A stretch of DNA of 34,230 nucleotides from Salinivirgaceae bacterium (lineage in GTDB: Bacteria > Bacteroidota > Bacteroidia > Bacteroidales > SZUA-534): contig JAEINW010000028.1 of assembly GCA_016342715.1 (NCBI GenBank), forward strand, positions 1 through 34,230. Reading direction: 5' to 3'. Shown here one piece after another: positions 23,171 to 33,048 of the stretch (its first letter is position 1; the number at the start of each line of letters is the position of its first letter). A program made the translations under genes and the position numbers. Under the pieces are notes generated by a model that saw nothing but the letters and a program-made list of their open reading frames with translations, had not been told where the DNA came from and did not search any database.

Positions 23171-24976
23171 ATGAAACTTAAAAAAATAATTCTTTATATA
23201 TTTTTCGCACAACTTTTTTCTTTTTCATTATATGCGCAAAAAGAGTATAAGGTTCATCAAATAAATTTTGAAGGGAATGCTACTATTCCCAGTGAATTGC
23301 TTTTAAAACAATTAAATACGCAAACAAAAAAGAAATATGAACGCTTATTATTTTGGAAAAAATTTCCAGAGTTTGGATCATTTATTTTGCTGAATGATGT
23401 GGCGCGATTAACAAAGTATTATCAGCGAAACGGCTTTCTAAACCCTGAGATTACCTATAAATTGGACACCTTACCCCATAGAAAACACATTAACATTCAT
23501 ATTCTAATTAAGGAAAATAATTTTGTTAGAATTAAAGATCTTAACTACAATTATGTGGCCGATACCATTAATTTTGGTTTTATTGATTCGATAAAATTTA
23601 AATTACCCTTAAAAAAAGAGGATAGGTTTGTTGACGATAATGTTTATAAAACAAAAACCATAGTATTGCACGAACTATCAAATTTGGGATATCCTTTTTC
23701 AAAGGTTGGTTTTCAAATAAATATTAGTGACAGCAACAAATTTGCAAACATTAATTTTTCTGTGGAACCAAAGCAAAAATCATATTTTGGAAATGTTTCT
23801 ATTTCTGGGGATTCTATAGTTCCAAAGAAATTTATTTATAAATATGTAAGCTTTAGTGAAGGCGATTTATATTCTCAAAAGAAAATTGATAATTTACAGA
23901 GCAAGCTATTTGATACAGAGTTGTTTCAATTTGTAGTTATTCGATCGGTAAAAGATAGTGTGAAAAACAACCTTATTCCAATTGAAATTTACCTTAAAGA
24001 ATTACCTCATTGGACACTTGAAGCAGGAGCCGGATATGGAACAGATGATCGTTTTAGAGTATCGCTTTTAGTTACCCGCTTAAATTTTTTGGGTGGCACA
24101 CGTAAGTTAATCTTCAAGGCGAAAACTTCGTATTTTATTCCTTATAGTTTTGAACTTAAATTCATTCAACCCGATTTATTTATTCAAAATCTTGATTTTG
24201 TGCTGAGTCCTGTTTTTTCTCGTGAAAAAGAAGAAAGTTACACCATTGGCAGATTGGGGACAGGCTTTAATTTCATTTATTACTTAAATAAAAAATCGAA
24301 TGTTAGTTTTACCTATTCAATTGAACGCATTGACCTAAACGAAATAGTAAATTTGCAACTAACAGAATCGGAAATAAAGCGTAGTAATTCTGCTATAATA
24401 GGTGGCTATCAGTATAGTTCTACAAACAATATTTTTAACCCAACGCAAGGCTATAAATTTAATGCAAACGTGGCATACAATGGATTTGGTTTTAATCAGG
24501 ATTTTCAGTTTTATAAAATTGATATATCAAATATTAAATATTTTTCGCTTTCAACAAATGTTGTTCTGGCAGCAAAAGTAAAAGCAGGGGTATTACAAAC
24601 TTTTAAAAAGGAATCGCATACGCCTATTGGCGAACGGTATTATATGGGTGGAGCATCTTCATTGCGAGGTTGGGGTAGGAATGAAATTTCACCAATAAGC
24701 ACTAACGGGTTTGCTGTGGGCGGAAATACTATGATTGAAGGGAGTTTGGAGTTGCGTTTCCCCATTTATGATATTTTTGGAGGCGCTGTTTTTGTAGATG
24801 CAGGTAATGTTTGGACCGATTCATACGCTATATATGCAAATGCATTGCATTACAACACTGGGCTCGGGATACGTATTAAAACACCCATTGGACCCTTTCG
24901 ATTCGATATGGCAACTCCCATAATTAATGATGCCTTAGGTTTTCAATTTTTTATTTCCATTGGTCATGCTTTTTAA
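23171..24976 (+). CDS. tamA: Omp85/TamA-like outer-membrane assembly protein
   Basis: Starting at 23171 yields 601 residues with signal peptide MKLKKIILYIFFAQLFSFSLYAQ; the frame stays open to 23096 but those residues precede a good promoter element. Periplasmic POTRA domains follow (KVHQINFEGNATIPSELLLKQL; YFGNVSISGDSIVPKKFIYKYVSFSEGDLYSQKKIDNLQSKL), then a 16-strand-type barrel from about residue 280 (HWTLEAGAGYGTDDRFRVSL). The Omp85 signature GERYYMGGASSLRGWGRNEI marks the loop-6 region that plugs the barrel. It ends with GLGIRIKTPIGPFRFDMA and a terminal aromatic HAF. It helps place proteins in the outer membrane. tamB starts 12 bases later, which supports TamA over a BamA or patatin-type role. 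Confidence 0.9.
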   Translation: MKLKKIILYIFFAQLFSFSLYAQKEYKVHQINFEGNATIPSELLLKQLNTQTKKKYERLLFWKKFPEFGSFILLNDVARLTKYYQRNGFLNPEITYKLDTLPHRKHINIHILIKENNFVRIKDLNYNYVADTINFGFIDSIKFKLPLKKEDRFVDDNVYKTKTIVLHELSNLGYPFSKVGFQINISDSNKFANINFSVEPKQKSYFGNVSISGDSIVPKKFIYKYVSFSEGDLYSQKKIDNLQSKLFDTELFQFVVIRSVKDSVKNNLIPIEIYLKELPHWTLEAGAGYGTDDRFRVSLLVTRLNFLGGTRKLIFKAKTSYFIPYSFELKFIQPDLFIQNLDFVLSPVFSREKEESYTIGRLGTGFNFIYYLNKKSNVSFTYSIERIDLNEIVNLQLTESEIKRSNSAIIGGYQYSSTNNIFNPTQGYKFNANVAYNGFGFNQDFQFYKIDISNIKYFSLSTNVVLAAKVKAGVLQTFKKESHTPIGERYYMGGASSLRGWGRNEISPISTNGFAVGGNTMIEGSLELRFPIYDIFGGAVFVDAGNVWTDSYAIYANALHYNTGLGIRIKTPIGPFRFDMATPIINDALGFQFFISIGHAF

Positions 24977-24988
24977 TTGCGCTATTGA

Positions 24989-27900
24989 ATGATAAAAAAA
25001 ATAAGTAAAATATTACTACTCATTATATCTTCACTGTTTTTGGTGCTGGTGTTTTTGTTCTTTTTAGTAAAAATTGGGCATTTTAACCCATATCTTGCTA
25101 AAACAATAGAAAGAATAGCTACTGAAAATATAAAGGCCGATGTCAAAATTGAAAGTATTTATGGAGATATTTTTTCACGAATTGGGATAAAAAACCTTGA
25201 AATAAACTACCATTCCGATACGGTTTTGTTTTGTAGTAATATTCAATTAGCATATTCTTTAAAAGATATTTTTTCTAAAAAAATAGTTGTTGAAGATTTG
25301 ATTTTCAGTAATATGTACATGGGCTTGAAGCAGGAGCCAGATTCAATTTGGAATGTATTACATGCTTTCACATTAATTGAAACTAAGGATACCAGCACTG
25401 GATCTTTTGATTGGCCCATTGTATTAAATCATGTGAAGCTTAATAATTTTTACATGGAGGTGTTGCCTTTGATTGAAAACACGGCTATTCCCAAATATAT
25501 AGAGTCAAATATCGGTTTTACTGCCTTTGTGTTAAAGGATTCGGTAAGCATTAACCTTGATTCGGCTACACTATTAACTATAAATCCCGATTTTGAAATA
25601 ATTAATTTGAGCGGAGCCATACAAATAAATACTCATGGATTGCTTTGGCAGGATGCTGAACTTGAATTAAATAATACCGAAGGTATTAGCCATGGAAACA
25701 TAGATTTTTCTAAAAACAACTCCCTTAGAGCAAACGCAATTTTAAGCCCTTTTAATATGGAGGATTTTGCTGCATTTTTTCCTGATCTGAAATTTTATGG
25801 CAGTCCCGATATTGAATTGAATATTTTCGGAAATGAAGAAAAATATGAAGGTAAATTAACAATTAAGCAAGATGATCAGGAAATTTATTTGAGTGGCTGG
25901 CTTGAAAATTTTAGTAAAGCTCCAGTATACGATATCAATTTATCGATGAATAAGTTAAATGGAGCTTACTGGACACAAAATGAAGATTATGAATCGGATA
26001 TATCGGGTAAACTAACTATTAAAGGAAAATATTTTGATAAGGAACGCAGTCAAATAAGCATAGATGGAAAGTTTGATGGTATAAATTATGACGAATATAG
26101 TTTTGAAAATTTTTACCTAAATGCGACGAAAAATAATCAACAAATTAATGGAACCGTAAAGTCAAAAACATGGATGGGCGATGTAAATGCAACATTCAAG
26201 CTATCAAATATTTTTGATCATCCAAACTATGAACTTTTTTGCTCTTATAAAAATTTGAATTTGGAAAAAATACCTGGAGTGGAACTGGTGAAAACAAACT
26301 TAAATGGTAATATATCAATAAATGGAGAAGGTAGTACCCTTGAAAATTTGAATACAGCAATTCGTATAAATTCAACTGCTTCGAGCCTATTAGATTATCC
26401 GATAAACGATTTTACGAGTACAGCAAGTTATAAAAATGGTAGGTACCGTTTTGATGGATTGCATTTTGATAGTCCTTATTTTATGCTTAATGCGCATGGG
26501 AAGGGGGATTTCAATGAAGAGAACGATATTCAATTCGATTTTGAACCACGGAACATTTATGATTTAGTTTCGCAATATGAAATACCTATTTATCATTTAA
26601 ATGGCTCTATTAAAGGACAGATCTCTGGCAATATTCATTCCTTAAAAGGAACTTTTGATTTGGCTTTACATCAAATTCAGTACGATTCTATTTATGCTGA
26701 TAAAGTTATCGCTACTATTGAAGGAACATTGAAGGATAGCCTTTATGATGGAAATATTTCATTCTTTGGCAATAATATTAATTATAATGGCTTTACAATT
26801 AAGCAAATAGATTTAAAAAATAAGTTTTCCAATAATTTAATTGTAGCCGATTTAAATGTTCAGATTAATGATTCACTGAACGGACAATTTTCCGGATCTG
26901 TTAAAGGATTTGAAAACCCCTTAATTCTTTTAGACACACTCAACATAAATTACCTCGATAATCATTGGATCTTAGGCAGCGAAGCCACTTCAATAGCTTT
27001 AAACTCCGATTACATTACCATTAATCAATTTGAATTGGTGTCAGAAAATCAAAAATGCAAAGTGCATGGCAAATTTACCTTTGATGGGGAAGAGGATATT
27101 TCAATTACCTTAGAAAAAATACAAATACAAAAATTACCACTTAGTAAATTTATTCCAATACCATTGTCTGGATATTTATCTTCTGATATTCAATTGCTGG
27201 GTACGGCCGATCATCCCATAATACGTAGCAAACTAGCATTGAATCAGCTGCTTGTTGATACTTATGAAATTGAAGGTGTAAGAGCCCAAATAAATTATGA
27301 GAATGAACTCATAAGTACTACCAGCGAAGTGAACTCAAAATTGCATAAATTGGTTAAAGCCTCTTTAAATATACCTGCACACATAAGTTTTAATGATGAA
27401 ATGTATTTGTTAAATGATCAACCTGGATTTTCAGGATCTGTGAAATTTGACAGTCTCGATTTGCGTAAAATATATATGTTCTATCCTTTGGAATACATAT
27501 CGTTAAGTGGATTTGCATATGCAAATATGAATGTGTCGAATACCATTAACTCGCCCATGTTTAATGGTGTTTTAAAGCTTAGCACAGGGACCTTTGAAAA
27601 CAAAGCTTTTGGTGCATACTATCGCGACATTCAGTTGGGATGTAACATTGAAAACAATACGATTTATGTAAACAAATTCAGTGTTCTTTCAAATAAAAAA
27701 GGAACCTTTTCAATGGACGGTGTCATTGTTATGAAGGATTATTTGTCACCTCTTCCTGATGATTTTACCTTAAATTTAAAAGCTGAAAATTTTCAAGCCT
27801 TAAAATCAAACCGGGTTGAATTAAAATTTTCTTCGAATTTAACTTTGAAAGGACCATTTTTAACGCCTCAGTTTTTTGGGGATATCCAAGTCGTACGATC

Positions 27901-28819
27901 AAGAGTAAATGCGGATTATTTTGGCAACTATATGAATCAAAAAACCGACGACCCCATTCCACCTTTATTGCTTACTGCTTTGAATGATACTTCTGAAAGT
28001 AGCGTAAGCAATGATTATGACAAATTTGGAATTAAGCTTTATGGAACTAATTTTTATAAGCATTTGAATGGACAAGCCACCTTAAAAATTCCTGGTAATA
28101 CATGGATAAAAGGTAAGGATATGAATTTTGAATTGGAGGGTTCATTGCAAGCCATAAAATCATCAGAAAATTTAGATTTATTTGGAACCTTAAAAGTTAA
28201 ACGTGGCTTTTATAAGATTTACGGAAAAAATTTTAATTTTTCTAAGGGAGAACTCACTTTTACTGGAGGAAAGGATATAAATCCGATGGTGAATTTTATT
28301 ATTCTTTATAAATTCAGAGATATTGAAAGCAATTTACGGCAACTAACACTAATTGTTACTGGACGTTTGATGCAACCAGTTATGCAATTTAAATTGGATG
28401 AAAAGGTATTGGATGAAAAGGATGCCGTTGCCTATATTGTTTTTGGTAAAAGTGTAAACCAATTGAGTGATAATCAAAAAAATAAATTGATGGGTGGTGA
28501 AAATATGGCCATGAATTTTGCCTTTGAAGAGCTATCTAATTTATTGAAACAAAATATAAAATTTGCTTCTTATCTCGATGTGGTTGAGATTAGTGGAGAC
28601 AATTCATGGAAAAACCAAAATGTTGCCATTGGAAAATATATAACCAATAATTTATATTTGGGATACGAGCATACATTCTCCGTCGATAAAAAAACGAAAA
28701 CCATAAACTCAGAGAAATTAATGCTCGATTACCAGTTATTACGCAATGTTATTTTAAAGGCCACCAATCAGAGCACTAATTCGGGATTTGATATGATTTA
28801 TAAGAAAAGTTGGAAATAA
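24989..28819 (+). CDS. tamB: TamB-like inner-to-outer membrane bridge protein
   Basis: The 1276-residue protein has one N-terminal membrane span (about 7-28) and then a very long run of short beta-strands (LxLNLxGxxxx, IxIDGKFDG, GxISGN and so on). This predicts a taco-shaped beta-groove like other AsmA/TamB/Vps13-like proteins that carry lipids or hydrophobic segments across the periplasm. The C-terminal TamB domain (DUF490) is recognisable from about 900: LKVKRGFYKIYGKNFNFSKGELTFTGG, the DEKDAVAYIVFGKS segment, and the last strands GKYITNNLYLGYEHTF. The pair tamA-tamB is a normal operon. Length is close to the E. coli protein (about 1260). Confidence 0.93.
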   Translation: MIKKISKILLLIISSLFLVLVFLFFLVKIGHFNPYLAKTIERIATENIKADVKIESIYGDIFSRIGIKNLEINYHSDTVLFCSNIQLAYSLKDIFSKKIVVEDLIFSNMYMGLKQEPDSIWNVLHAFTLIETKDTSTGSFDWPIVLNHVKLNNFYMEVLPLIENTAIPKYIESNIGFTAFVLKDSVSINLDSATLLTINPDFEIINLSGAIQINTHGLLWQDAELELNNTEGISHGNIDFSKNNSLRANAILSPFNMEDFAAFFPDLKFYGSPDIELNIFGNEEKYEGKLTIKQDDQEIYLSGWLENFSKAPVYDINLSMNKLNGAYWTQNEDYESDISGKLTIKGKYFDKERSQISIDGKFDGINYDEYSFENFYLNATKNNQQINGTVKSKTWMGDVNATFKLSNIFDHPNYELFCSYKNLNLEKIPGVELVKTNLNGNISINGEGSTLENLNTAIRINSTASSLLDYPINDFTSTASYKNGRYRFDGLHFDSPYFMLNAHGKGDFNEENDIQFDFEPRNIYDLVSQYEIPIYHLNGSIKGQISGNIHSLKGTFDLALHQIQYDSIYADKVIATIEGTLKDSLYDGNISFFGNNINYNGFTIKQIDLKNKFSNNLIVADLNVQINDSLNGQFSGSVKGFENPLILLDTLNINYLDNHWILGSEATSIALNSDYITINQFELVSENQKCKVHGKFTFDGEEDISITLEKIQIQKLPLSKFIPIPLSGYLSSDIQLLGTADHPIIRSKLALNQLLVDTYEIEGVRAQINYENELISTTSEVNSKLHKLVKASLNIPAHISFNDEMYLLNDQPGFSGSVKFDSLDLRKIYMFYPLEYISLSGFAYANMNVSNTINSPMFNGVLKLSTGTFENKAFGAYYRDIQLGCNIENNTIYVNKFSVLSNKKGTFSMDGVIVMKDYLSPLPDDFTLNLKAENFQALKSNRVELKFSSNLTLKGPFLTPQFFGDIQVVRSRVNADYFGNYMNQKTDDPIPPLLLTALNDTSESSVSNDYDKFGIKLYGTNFYKHLNGQATLKIPGNTWIKGKDMNFELEGSLQAIKSSENLDLFGTLKVKRGFYKIYGKNFNFSKGELTFTGGKDINPMVNFIILYKFRDIESNLRQLTLIVTGRLMQPVMQFKLDEKVLDEKDAVAYIVFGKSVNQLSDNQKNKLMGGENMAMNFAFEELSNLLKQNIKFASYLDVVEISGDNSWKNQNVAIGKYITNNLYLGYEHTFSVDKKTKTINSEKLMLDYQLLRNVILKATNQSTNSGFDMIYKKSWK

Positions 28820-28901
28820 AAGTTGATGGTTCTTGCCTAAAATATTATAAAATTTATACTATGTAATACTTACTTATTGTAACTTGTGTAAAAAAGTAAT
28901 A

Positions 28902-29864
28902 ATGGGGGTTTCAATCTTTTTTATTGTAATAGGGCTTATTTTATTAGTAAAAGGAGCTGATTTTTTTGTGAATGGTGCTTCATCGCTGGCAAAAAGATAT
29001 AATATTTCAGAATTAGCCATAGGTTTAACTGTTGTAGCATTTGGAACATCTGCACCTGAAATGATTGTTAATGTGGTGGCTTCAGTACAAAATCATCAAG
29101 AAATTGTATTTGGAAATATTATTGGTAGTAATAATTTTAACCTTTTTATAATACTTGGAATTACGGGTTTAATTACGCCATTAGTAGTTCAATCGCAAAC
29201 AGCTTGGAAAGAGATTCCCTTTTCTTTTCTAGCAATTGTAGTTTTGTATTTTTTGGTAAATGATCAATTGCTTGGAATTGTACCTGCAAATATGCTAAGT
29301 AGGATAGATGGACTAGTTCTTCTATTTTTTTTCGGGGGGTTTATATATTACATATACAGGCAATTGAAAATTGATAAGACAACTCCCGTGGTGACATCAA
29401 AATCAATGTCAAATTTTAAATTATGGGCATCTATTTCAGGGGGACTTTTAGGATTGATTATAGGCGGAAAGCTTGTTGTTAATTATGCAGTTTCTCTTGC
29501 TCAGATACTTCATATTAGCGAAAAAATAATTGGATTAACAATTGTTGCGGTAGGAACATCTTTACCCGAATTATCAACGTCTGTTGTAGCTGCATTAAAA
29601 AAGAACAGTGATATTGCTATTGGAAATATTATTGGTTCAAATATTTTTAATATATTATTGGTTTTATCGGCTAGTTCTTTGGCACGACCTATAAGTTATA
29701 ATACAACTTTTAATACCGATATTTATTTATTAGCAGGAGGCACCATACTCTTATATTTATTTATGTTTAGCGGAGGCCGCAAAAAACTGGATAGATGGGA
29801 AGCAGGGATACTTTTTTTAATTTACCTAATTTACATTTGGTTAGTAATAATAGATAAAATTTAA
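28902..29864 (+). CDS. CaCA-family calcium/sodium antiporter (YrbG-like)
   Basis: ATG at 28902 gives 320 residues; a TTG at 28884 is also in frame but unneeded. The protein has about ten spans in two inverted halves, each with the ion-binding alpha repeat: VAFGTSAPEMIVNVVASV with GNIIGSNNFN in the first, VAVGTSLPELSTSVVAAL with GNIIGSNIFN in the second. The acidic residues in the GTSxPE pair coordinate the cation. Family members exchange Ca2+ for Na+ or H+ across the inner membrane. The cation preference cannot be fixed from sequence. It ends at a strong bidirectional hairpin. Confidence 0.94.
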   Translation: MGVSIFFIVIGLILLVKGADFFVNGASSLAKRYNISELAIGLTVVAFGTSAPEMIVNVVASVQNHQEIVFGNIIGSNNFNLFIILGITGLITPLVVQSQTAWKEIPFSFLAIVVLYFLVNDQLLGIVPANMLSRIDGLVLLFFFGGFIYYIYRQLKIDKTTPVVTSKSMSNFKLWASISGGLLGLIIGGKLVVNYAVSLAQILHISEKIIGLTIVAVGTSLPELSTSVVAALKKNSDIAIGNIIGSNIFNILLVLSASSLARPISYNTTFNTDIYLLAGGTILLYLFMFSGGRKKLDRWEAGILFLIYLIYIWLVIIDKI

Positions 29865-29871
29865 TGAATAA

Positions 29872-29909
29872 AACGAAGTGTCAATTCTAGATAAAATTGA
29901 CCCTTCGTT
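29872..29909. terminator. Bidirectional hairpin terminator between convergent genes
   Basis: Arms AACGAAGtGTCAATT (29872-29886) and AATTGACcCTTCGTT (29895-29909) pair over 15 positions with one mismatch, around an 8-base loop. It lies in the 54-base gap between the antiporter stop (29864) and the stop of the PepSY-like gene (29919). The T-runs beyond the arms are short, so it may act as a rho-independent-like stop and 3'-end protector in both directions. Confidence 0.8.
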
Positions 29910-29918
29910 ATAATAGTA

Positions 29919-30485
29919 CTAATCCAGCATTTTTTCTTGAATAATTTCTCCTTTTACATTCATGCGAATAATTTTTGATTTTGCTCCTTTACTAACTCGA
30001 AAGCGGTAAATGGTTTCTGGCCATTCAGCCGATTCTATTTTTTCTTTCATGGGAGAAATCTTCCAATCGGCATATTTTGTTTCTTTTAGCGCTTCCAAAA
30101 GTTTTAACGGCAAACCATTGAGCTGTGTTCTGGTTTCGTACCAATACGCATAGCGGTTGTAAATGGCTCTGCTTAGCTCACCAGGATCGGCAATAAATTC
30201 AACTTCAAAAAAGTTGGGTTGTTCATAGGTGTAAATAACAACAGTTCTGTTTCCGTACCAGTCTCTGTACCAACCACTACTCATATCGTTGTACCAATAG
30301 GTAAGGTGGGTAACATACCAGCTTTTTACCAACACGTCGGGGTATTGTGTTTTAAACGAATTTAGAATAATTTTAGGTATGGCCTTTTCGCTTGCCGGAC
30401 GGCGTAATTCATAAGCATTTTGTCCAAATGACATTGAAAAACTCATGAAAAATAATACACTAATTATTAAAATCTTTTTTATCAT
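29919..30485 (-). CDS. Periplasmic PepSY-like protein (DUF2874-type)
   Basis: The 188-residue protein begins with a signal peptide (about 1-21, MSFGQ/NAYE). Its body resembles two PepSY-like alpha-beta units. One has a helix (AIPKIILNSFKTQYPDV), a strand (KSWYVTHLTYWY) and an aromatic-rich hairpin (SGWYRDWYGNRTVVIYTYEQPNFFEVEFIA). The other repeats helix then strands (LPLKLLEALKETKYADWKISPMKEKIES... TIYRFRVSKGAKSKIIRMNVKGEII). Bacteroidota carry many such proteins as beta-lactamase-inhibitor-like periplasmic proteins of unknown task. It is the last gene after mscS, 29 bases downstream, and ends at the bidirectional hairpin. Confidence 0.75.
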   Translation of the reverse strand: MIKKILIISVLFFMSFSMSFGQNAYELRRPASEKAIPKIILNSFKTQYPDVLVKSWYVTHLTYWYNDMSSGWYRDWYGNRTVVIYTYEQPNFFEVEFIADPGELSRAIYNRYAYWYETRTQLNGLPLKLLEALKETKYADWKISPMKEKIESAEWPETIYRFRVSKGAKSKIIRMNVKGEIIQEKMLD

Positions 30486-30514
30486 AACTGTTTAACTTTA
30501 ATTAAAAAATAACA

Positions 30515-31606
30515 TTATACTTTTAAGGGGCGTTTTGGATCGCCAGCTAAATATAAAGTTTGTGTTGGGAATGCGAATTCAATACCTTCTTCATTAAATT
30601 TATTTAAAATGGCAAAATTTATTTTTTCAGTAAATGCTACATAATCCCAGTATAATGCTGGATGATACCAATAGATCATTTTTATATTCAAAGAATCACT
30701 ATTGAATTCATCAAAAAATACTCGTGGAGGAAAATCTGGATTCATTCCTTCGTGCTTATCCAATAACCCTTTTATGATATCAATGGCTCGTTGTACTTTT
30801 TCAGGGGGTGTGTCGTAAGTAACGGTAATATTAGCTGCCCTTTTTATATAGGGCCTTTTTCCAATATTTTGAATGGTTTTATTGGCTAGCTCACCGTTGG
30901 GAATTGAAATAATATGCCCATCAAAATTTCTAATTTGGGTGCTTCTTAAACCAATGGTTTCAATCATTCCATCGTGCCCATCAATTACGACTCTTTCACC
31001 AATTTTAAAAGGCTTGTCGCCTACAATAACAAACGAGCCAATAAAATGCTTTATAGTATCTTGGGCTGCCAGGGCAACGGCCAATCCACCAATTCCAAGT
31101 CCGGCTATAATCGATGTAATGGGTTTGTCGCTTAAAATTTGAATTATTTGAAGCAGTACAAAAATTATTACAACAACTCTCAAGCTCTTTTTAATAACAG
31201 GAAAAAATAGCTTATTTAACTCCGATTCCGATTTTTCAGTTAAGTTCTCGAACCAGATGCCAGGAACTTCGGTTAGATTATATAAAAACAAGCCAATTGA
31301 AAGGGTTATTAAAACACTTTGTGTGGTATTAATTATACTGTTAAATTCTGCTGGAAAATTTAAAAAGTAAAAGCAAAAAACAATTCCCAAACAGATGAGT
31401 AATAAAGTTGCTGATTTTGAAATGGCTTCTAAAAAAGCAGCATAAAGAGGTTTTTCAGCCAGTAATCTTTTTCGAGAAATTTTGTGAACAATGTATTTTA
31501 TTATTTTTCCTATAAAGAATAGGCCTATGATTACAATAAACAGAAACCCCATTTTGTAAATTCCATTTTCTGTTCCTGTTTGTCTAATTAGTTCAATAAA
31601 ATTCAT
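30515..31606 (-). CDS. Small-conductance mechanosensitive channel (MscS family)
   Basis: The 363-residue protein has about four N-terminal spans and the MscS pore helix TSIIAGLGIGGLAVALAAQDTI (about 164-185) with the alternating Gly/Ala packing of TM3. It then has the beta domain PFKIGERVVIDGHDGMIETIGLRSTQIRNFDGHIISIPNGEL (199-240) and a C-terminal alpha-beta vestibule. It lies in the inner membrane and opens on membrane tension to release solutes during hypo-osmotic shock. It follows the CNNM gene by 24 bases, so CNNM-MscS-PepSY is likely one transcript. Confidence 0.94.
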   Translation of the reverse strand: MNFIELIRQTGTENGIYKMGFLFIVIIGLFFIGKIIKYIVHKISRKRLLAEKPLYAAFLEAISKSATLLLICLGIVFCFYFLNFPAEFNSIINTTQSVLITLSIGLFLYNLTEVPGIWFENLTEKSESELNKLFFPVIKKSLRVVVIIFVLLQIIQILSDKPITSIIAGLGIGGLAVALAAQDTIKHFIGSFVIVGDKPFKIGERVVIDGHDGMIETIGLRSTQIRNFDGHIISIPNGELANKTIQNIGKRPYIKRAANITVTYDTPPEKVQRAIDIIKGLLDKHEGMNPDFPPRVFFDEFNSDSLNIKMIYWYHPALYWDYVAFTEKINFAILNKFNEEGIEFAFPTQTLYLAGDPKRPLKV

Positions 31607-31630
31607 AAGTTGTTTTATGTTAATTTGCTA

Positions 31631-32638
31631 TTAAATTCCTTTTAACAAGCGGCCAAATATATCGGCACCGGTAATAATTCTTTTACTCGTTTTGCCCCAA
31701 ATTAATACAATGTCTTTTTCAAGAGGTAAGTCTGAATTTGCATCTGATTCACCTTTTAGCTTTTTTATTAAAAAATCAAGTTTTACACTTTCATCAGTAA
31801 TAACCACGGGAACATGGCAATAGGTACTTATGTTTTCGAAGGTTTCGTAAAAAAGACTGGCACGTACAAAGCCATCGGCATCTAAAACCAATTTAGGCGT
31901 ATCATTTTTATCGGTAAAAATAACCCACTTCTCTTCCGATTTATTAATCCGTTGAATAAATGCATCATCGGGATCAATTTTATAATAGGGAAAAATTAGA
32001 TGATTGTCCTCGGATTCCAAGGTAATAATACTGTCGGGATTAATAATTTCACCTTCCTGGGTAACTTTTAAATCGTCGAGTGAGAAAAAGTTTATGGCTC
32101 CGGTTCCTTCAATGTGGTCAATTTCATTGTCCGACCCTTCCATGTGTTTTTTTATGAAAAGTTTAATGTTGTGCTCTGCAAAAAATTGAACCGATTCCTT
32201 TCCAAGCCAGGCATCTAAAATTAATGCACTTGGTTTAGCTACTGGAAATAATAAAATCTGATAAAACTTTAATACAGGCGCTAACAAGGAGGCCATTTTT
32301 AAAGCATTTCTTGAAAAATAGGCCTGGGGTATTATTTCACCAAATAAAGTAATTACAACTGTTGAAAAGCTAAAGGAAATCATGCCTGCCATAACCGAAT
32401 CGGAAAGCAAGGTAAGCAGAACATTGATGCCCACATTTCCCCAAAGGATGGTTGTTAATAAAAAATTGGAATCTTTGCGCATTTTTAAAACCTGATGTGC
32501 ACCAGTAGTGGGTGAAGCTTCTGCTTCAATTTCGAGCCGTAATCGTGTTAAGCTAAAAAAAGCTAGGTTTAGTCCCGAAAATATGGCCGATTGTGAAATA
32601 CAAAAAACAATTCCTGCCCAAATATAAATTTCATTCAT
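31631..32638 (-). CDS. CNNM/DUF21-domain membrane protein with reduced CBS region
   Basis: The 335-residue protein has an N-terminal CNNM (DUF21) membrane domain (about 1-140): SGLNLAFFSLTRLRLEIEAE, ATTILWGNVGINVLL-like spans and the conserved LFGEIIPQAYFSRNALK. The cytosolic part (about 175-335) has the outline of a CBS pair: EEKWVIFTDKNDTPKLVLDADGFVRA and VLIWGKTSKRIITGADIFGRLLKG. Nucleotide-binding residues are poorly conserved, and the CorC_HlyC domain of longer relatives is absent. CNNM/CorB proteins move Mg2+ out of cells with Na+. The neighbouring corA supports a divalent-cation role, as inference. Typical family length is 400 or more, so this is a short form. Confidence 0.85.
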   Translation of the reverse strand: MNEIYIWAGIVFCISQSAIFSGLNLAFFSLTRLRLEIEAEASPTTGAHQVLKMRKDSNFLLTTILWGNVGINVLLTLLSDSVMAGMISFSFSTVVITLFGEIIPQAYFSRNALKMASLLAPVLKFYQILLFPVAKPSALILDAWLGKESVQFFAEHNIKLFIKKHMEGSDNEIDHIEGTGAINFFSLDDLKVTQEGEIINPDSIITLESEDNHLIFPYYKIDPDDAFIQRINKSEEKWVIFTDKNDTPKLVLDADGFVRASLFYETFENISTYCHVPVVITDESVKLDFLIKKLKGESDANSDLPLEKDIVLIWGKTSKRIITGADIFGRLLKGI

Positions 32639-32955
32639 CTGTTTATTATCAATTTAAAGGTTAAAACCTTGCAATTTATCTTCGATGAGCTCGTAAGCTT
32701 CCTTCATTGCAGTTACTTTAGTTTAGCTTTGCTGAGCTCGTCCTTTGTCCTCGGTTCTATAAATATTTTTAATTTTTGAATATCGAACAAGGATTAACGA
32801 TTTAAGATTTACGAAGTTGAAAAATTATTCTTTCCTTTTGTTTAATTAATCAGAATTCAACATTCGTTAACTTCTCTCATGAGCTTTGCGAATAATCGGT
32901 GTTCACTATTCATTTTTTTTGTTTAAGGAATTTCATTCCGATATTTATTAAAACT

Positions 32956-32972
32956 ATGGATTTTCAATCCAT
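32956..32972. repeat. Short perfect hairpin in the corA-CNNM spacer
   Basis: ATGGATT (32956-32962) and AATCCAT (32966-32972) form a perfect 7-base stem around a 3-base loop. Its arm sequence ATGGAT/ATCCAT recurs in the two hairpins just to the right. Confidence 0.6.
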
Positions 32973-33000
32973 TGTATTTATTTTTAATGGTCAGATGGAA

Positions 33001-33048
33001 TATCCATGATAAACATTTTCGGTAGGTGCAATGTTTTTTGCATGGATA
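33001..33048. repeat. Two-step imperfect hairpin immediately after corA
   Basis: Outer arms TATCCATG (33001-33008) and CATGGATA (33041-33048) pair over 8 bases. Inner arms AAACATT (33011-33017) and AATGTTT (33030-33036) pair over 7, with a 2/4-base internal loop and a 12-base apical loop. It starts 9 bases beyond the corA stop on the minus strand. No U-run follows on that strand, so it is not a classic terminator. The left outer arm can alternatively pair within ATGGA-ATA-TCCAT (32995-33007). Confidence 0.6.
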
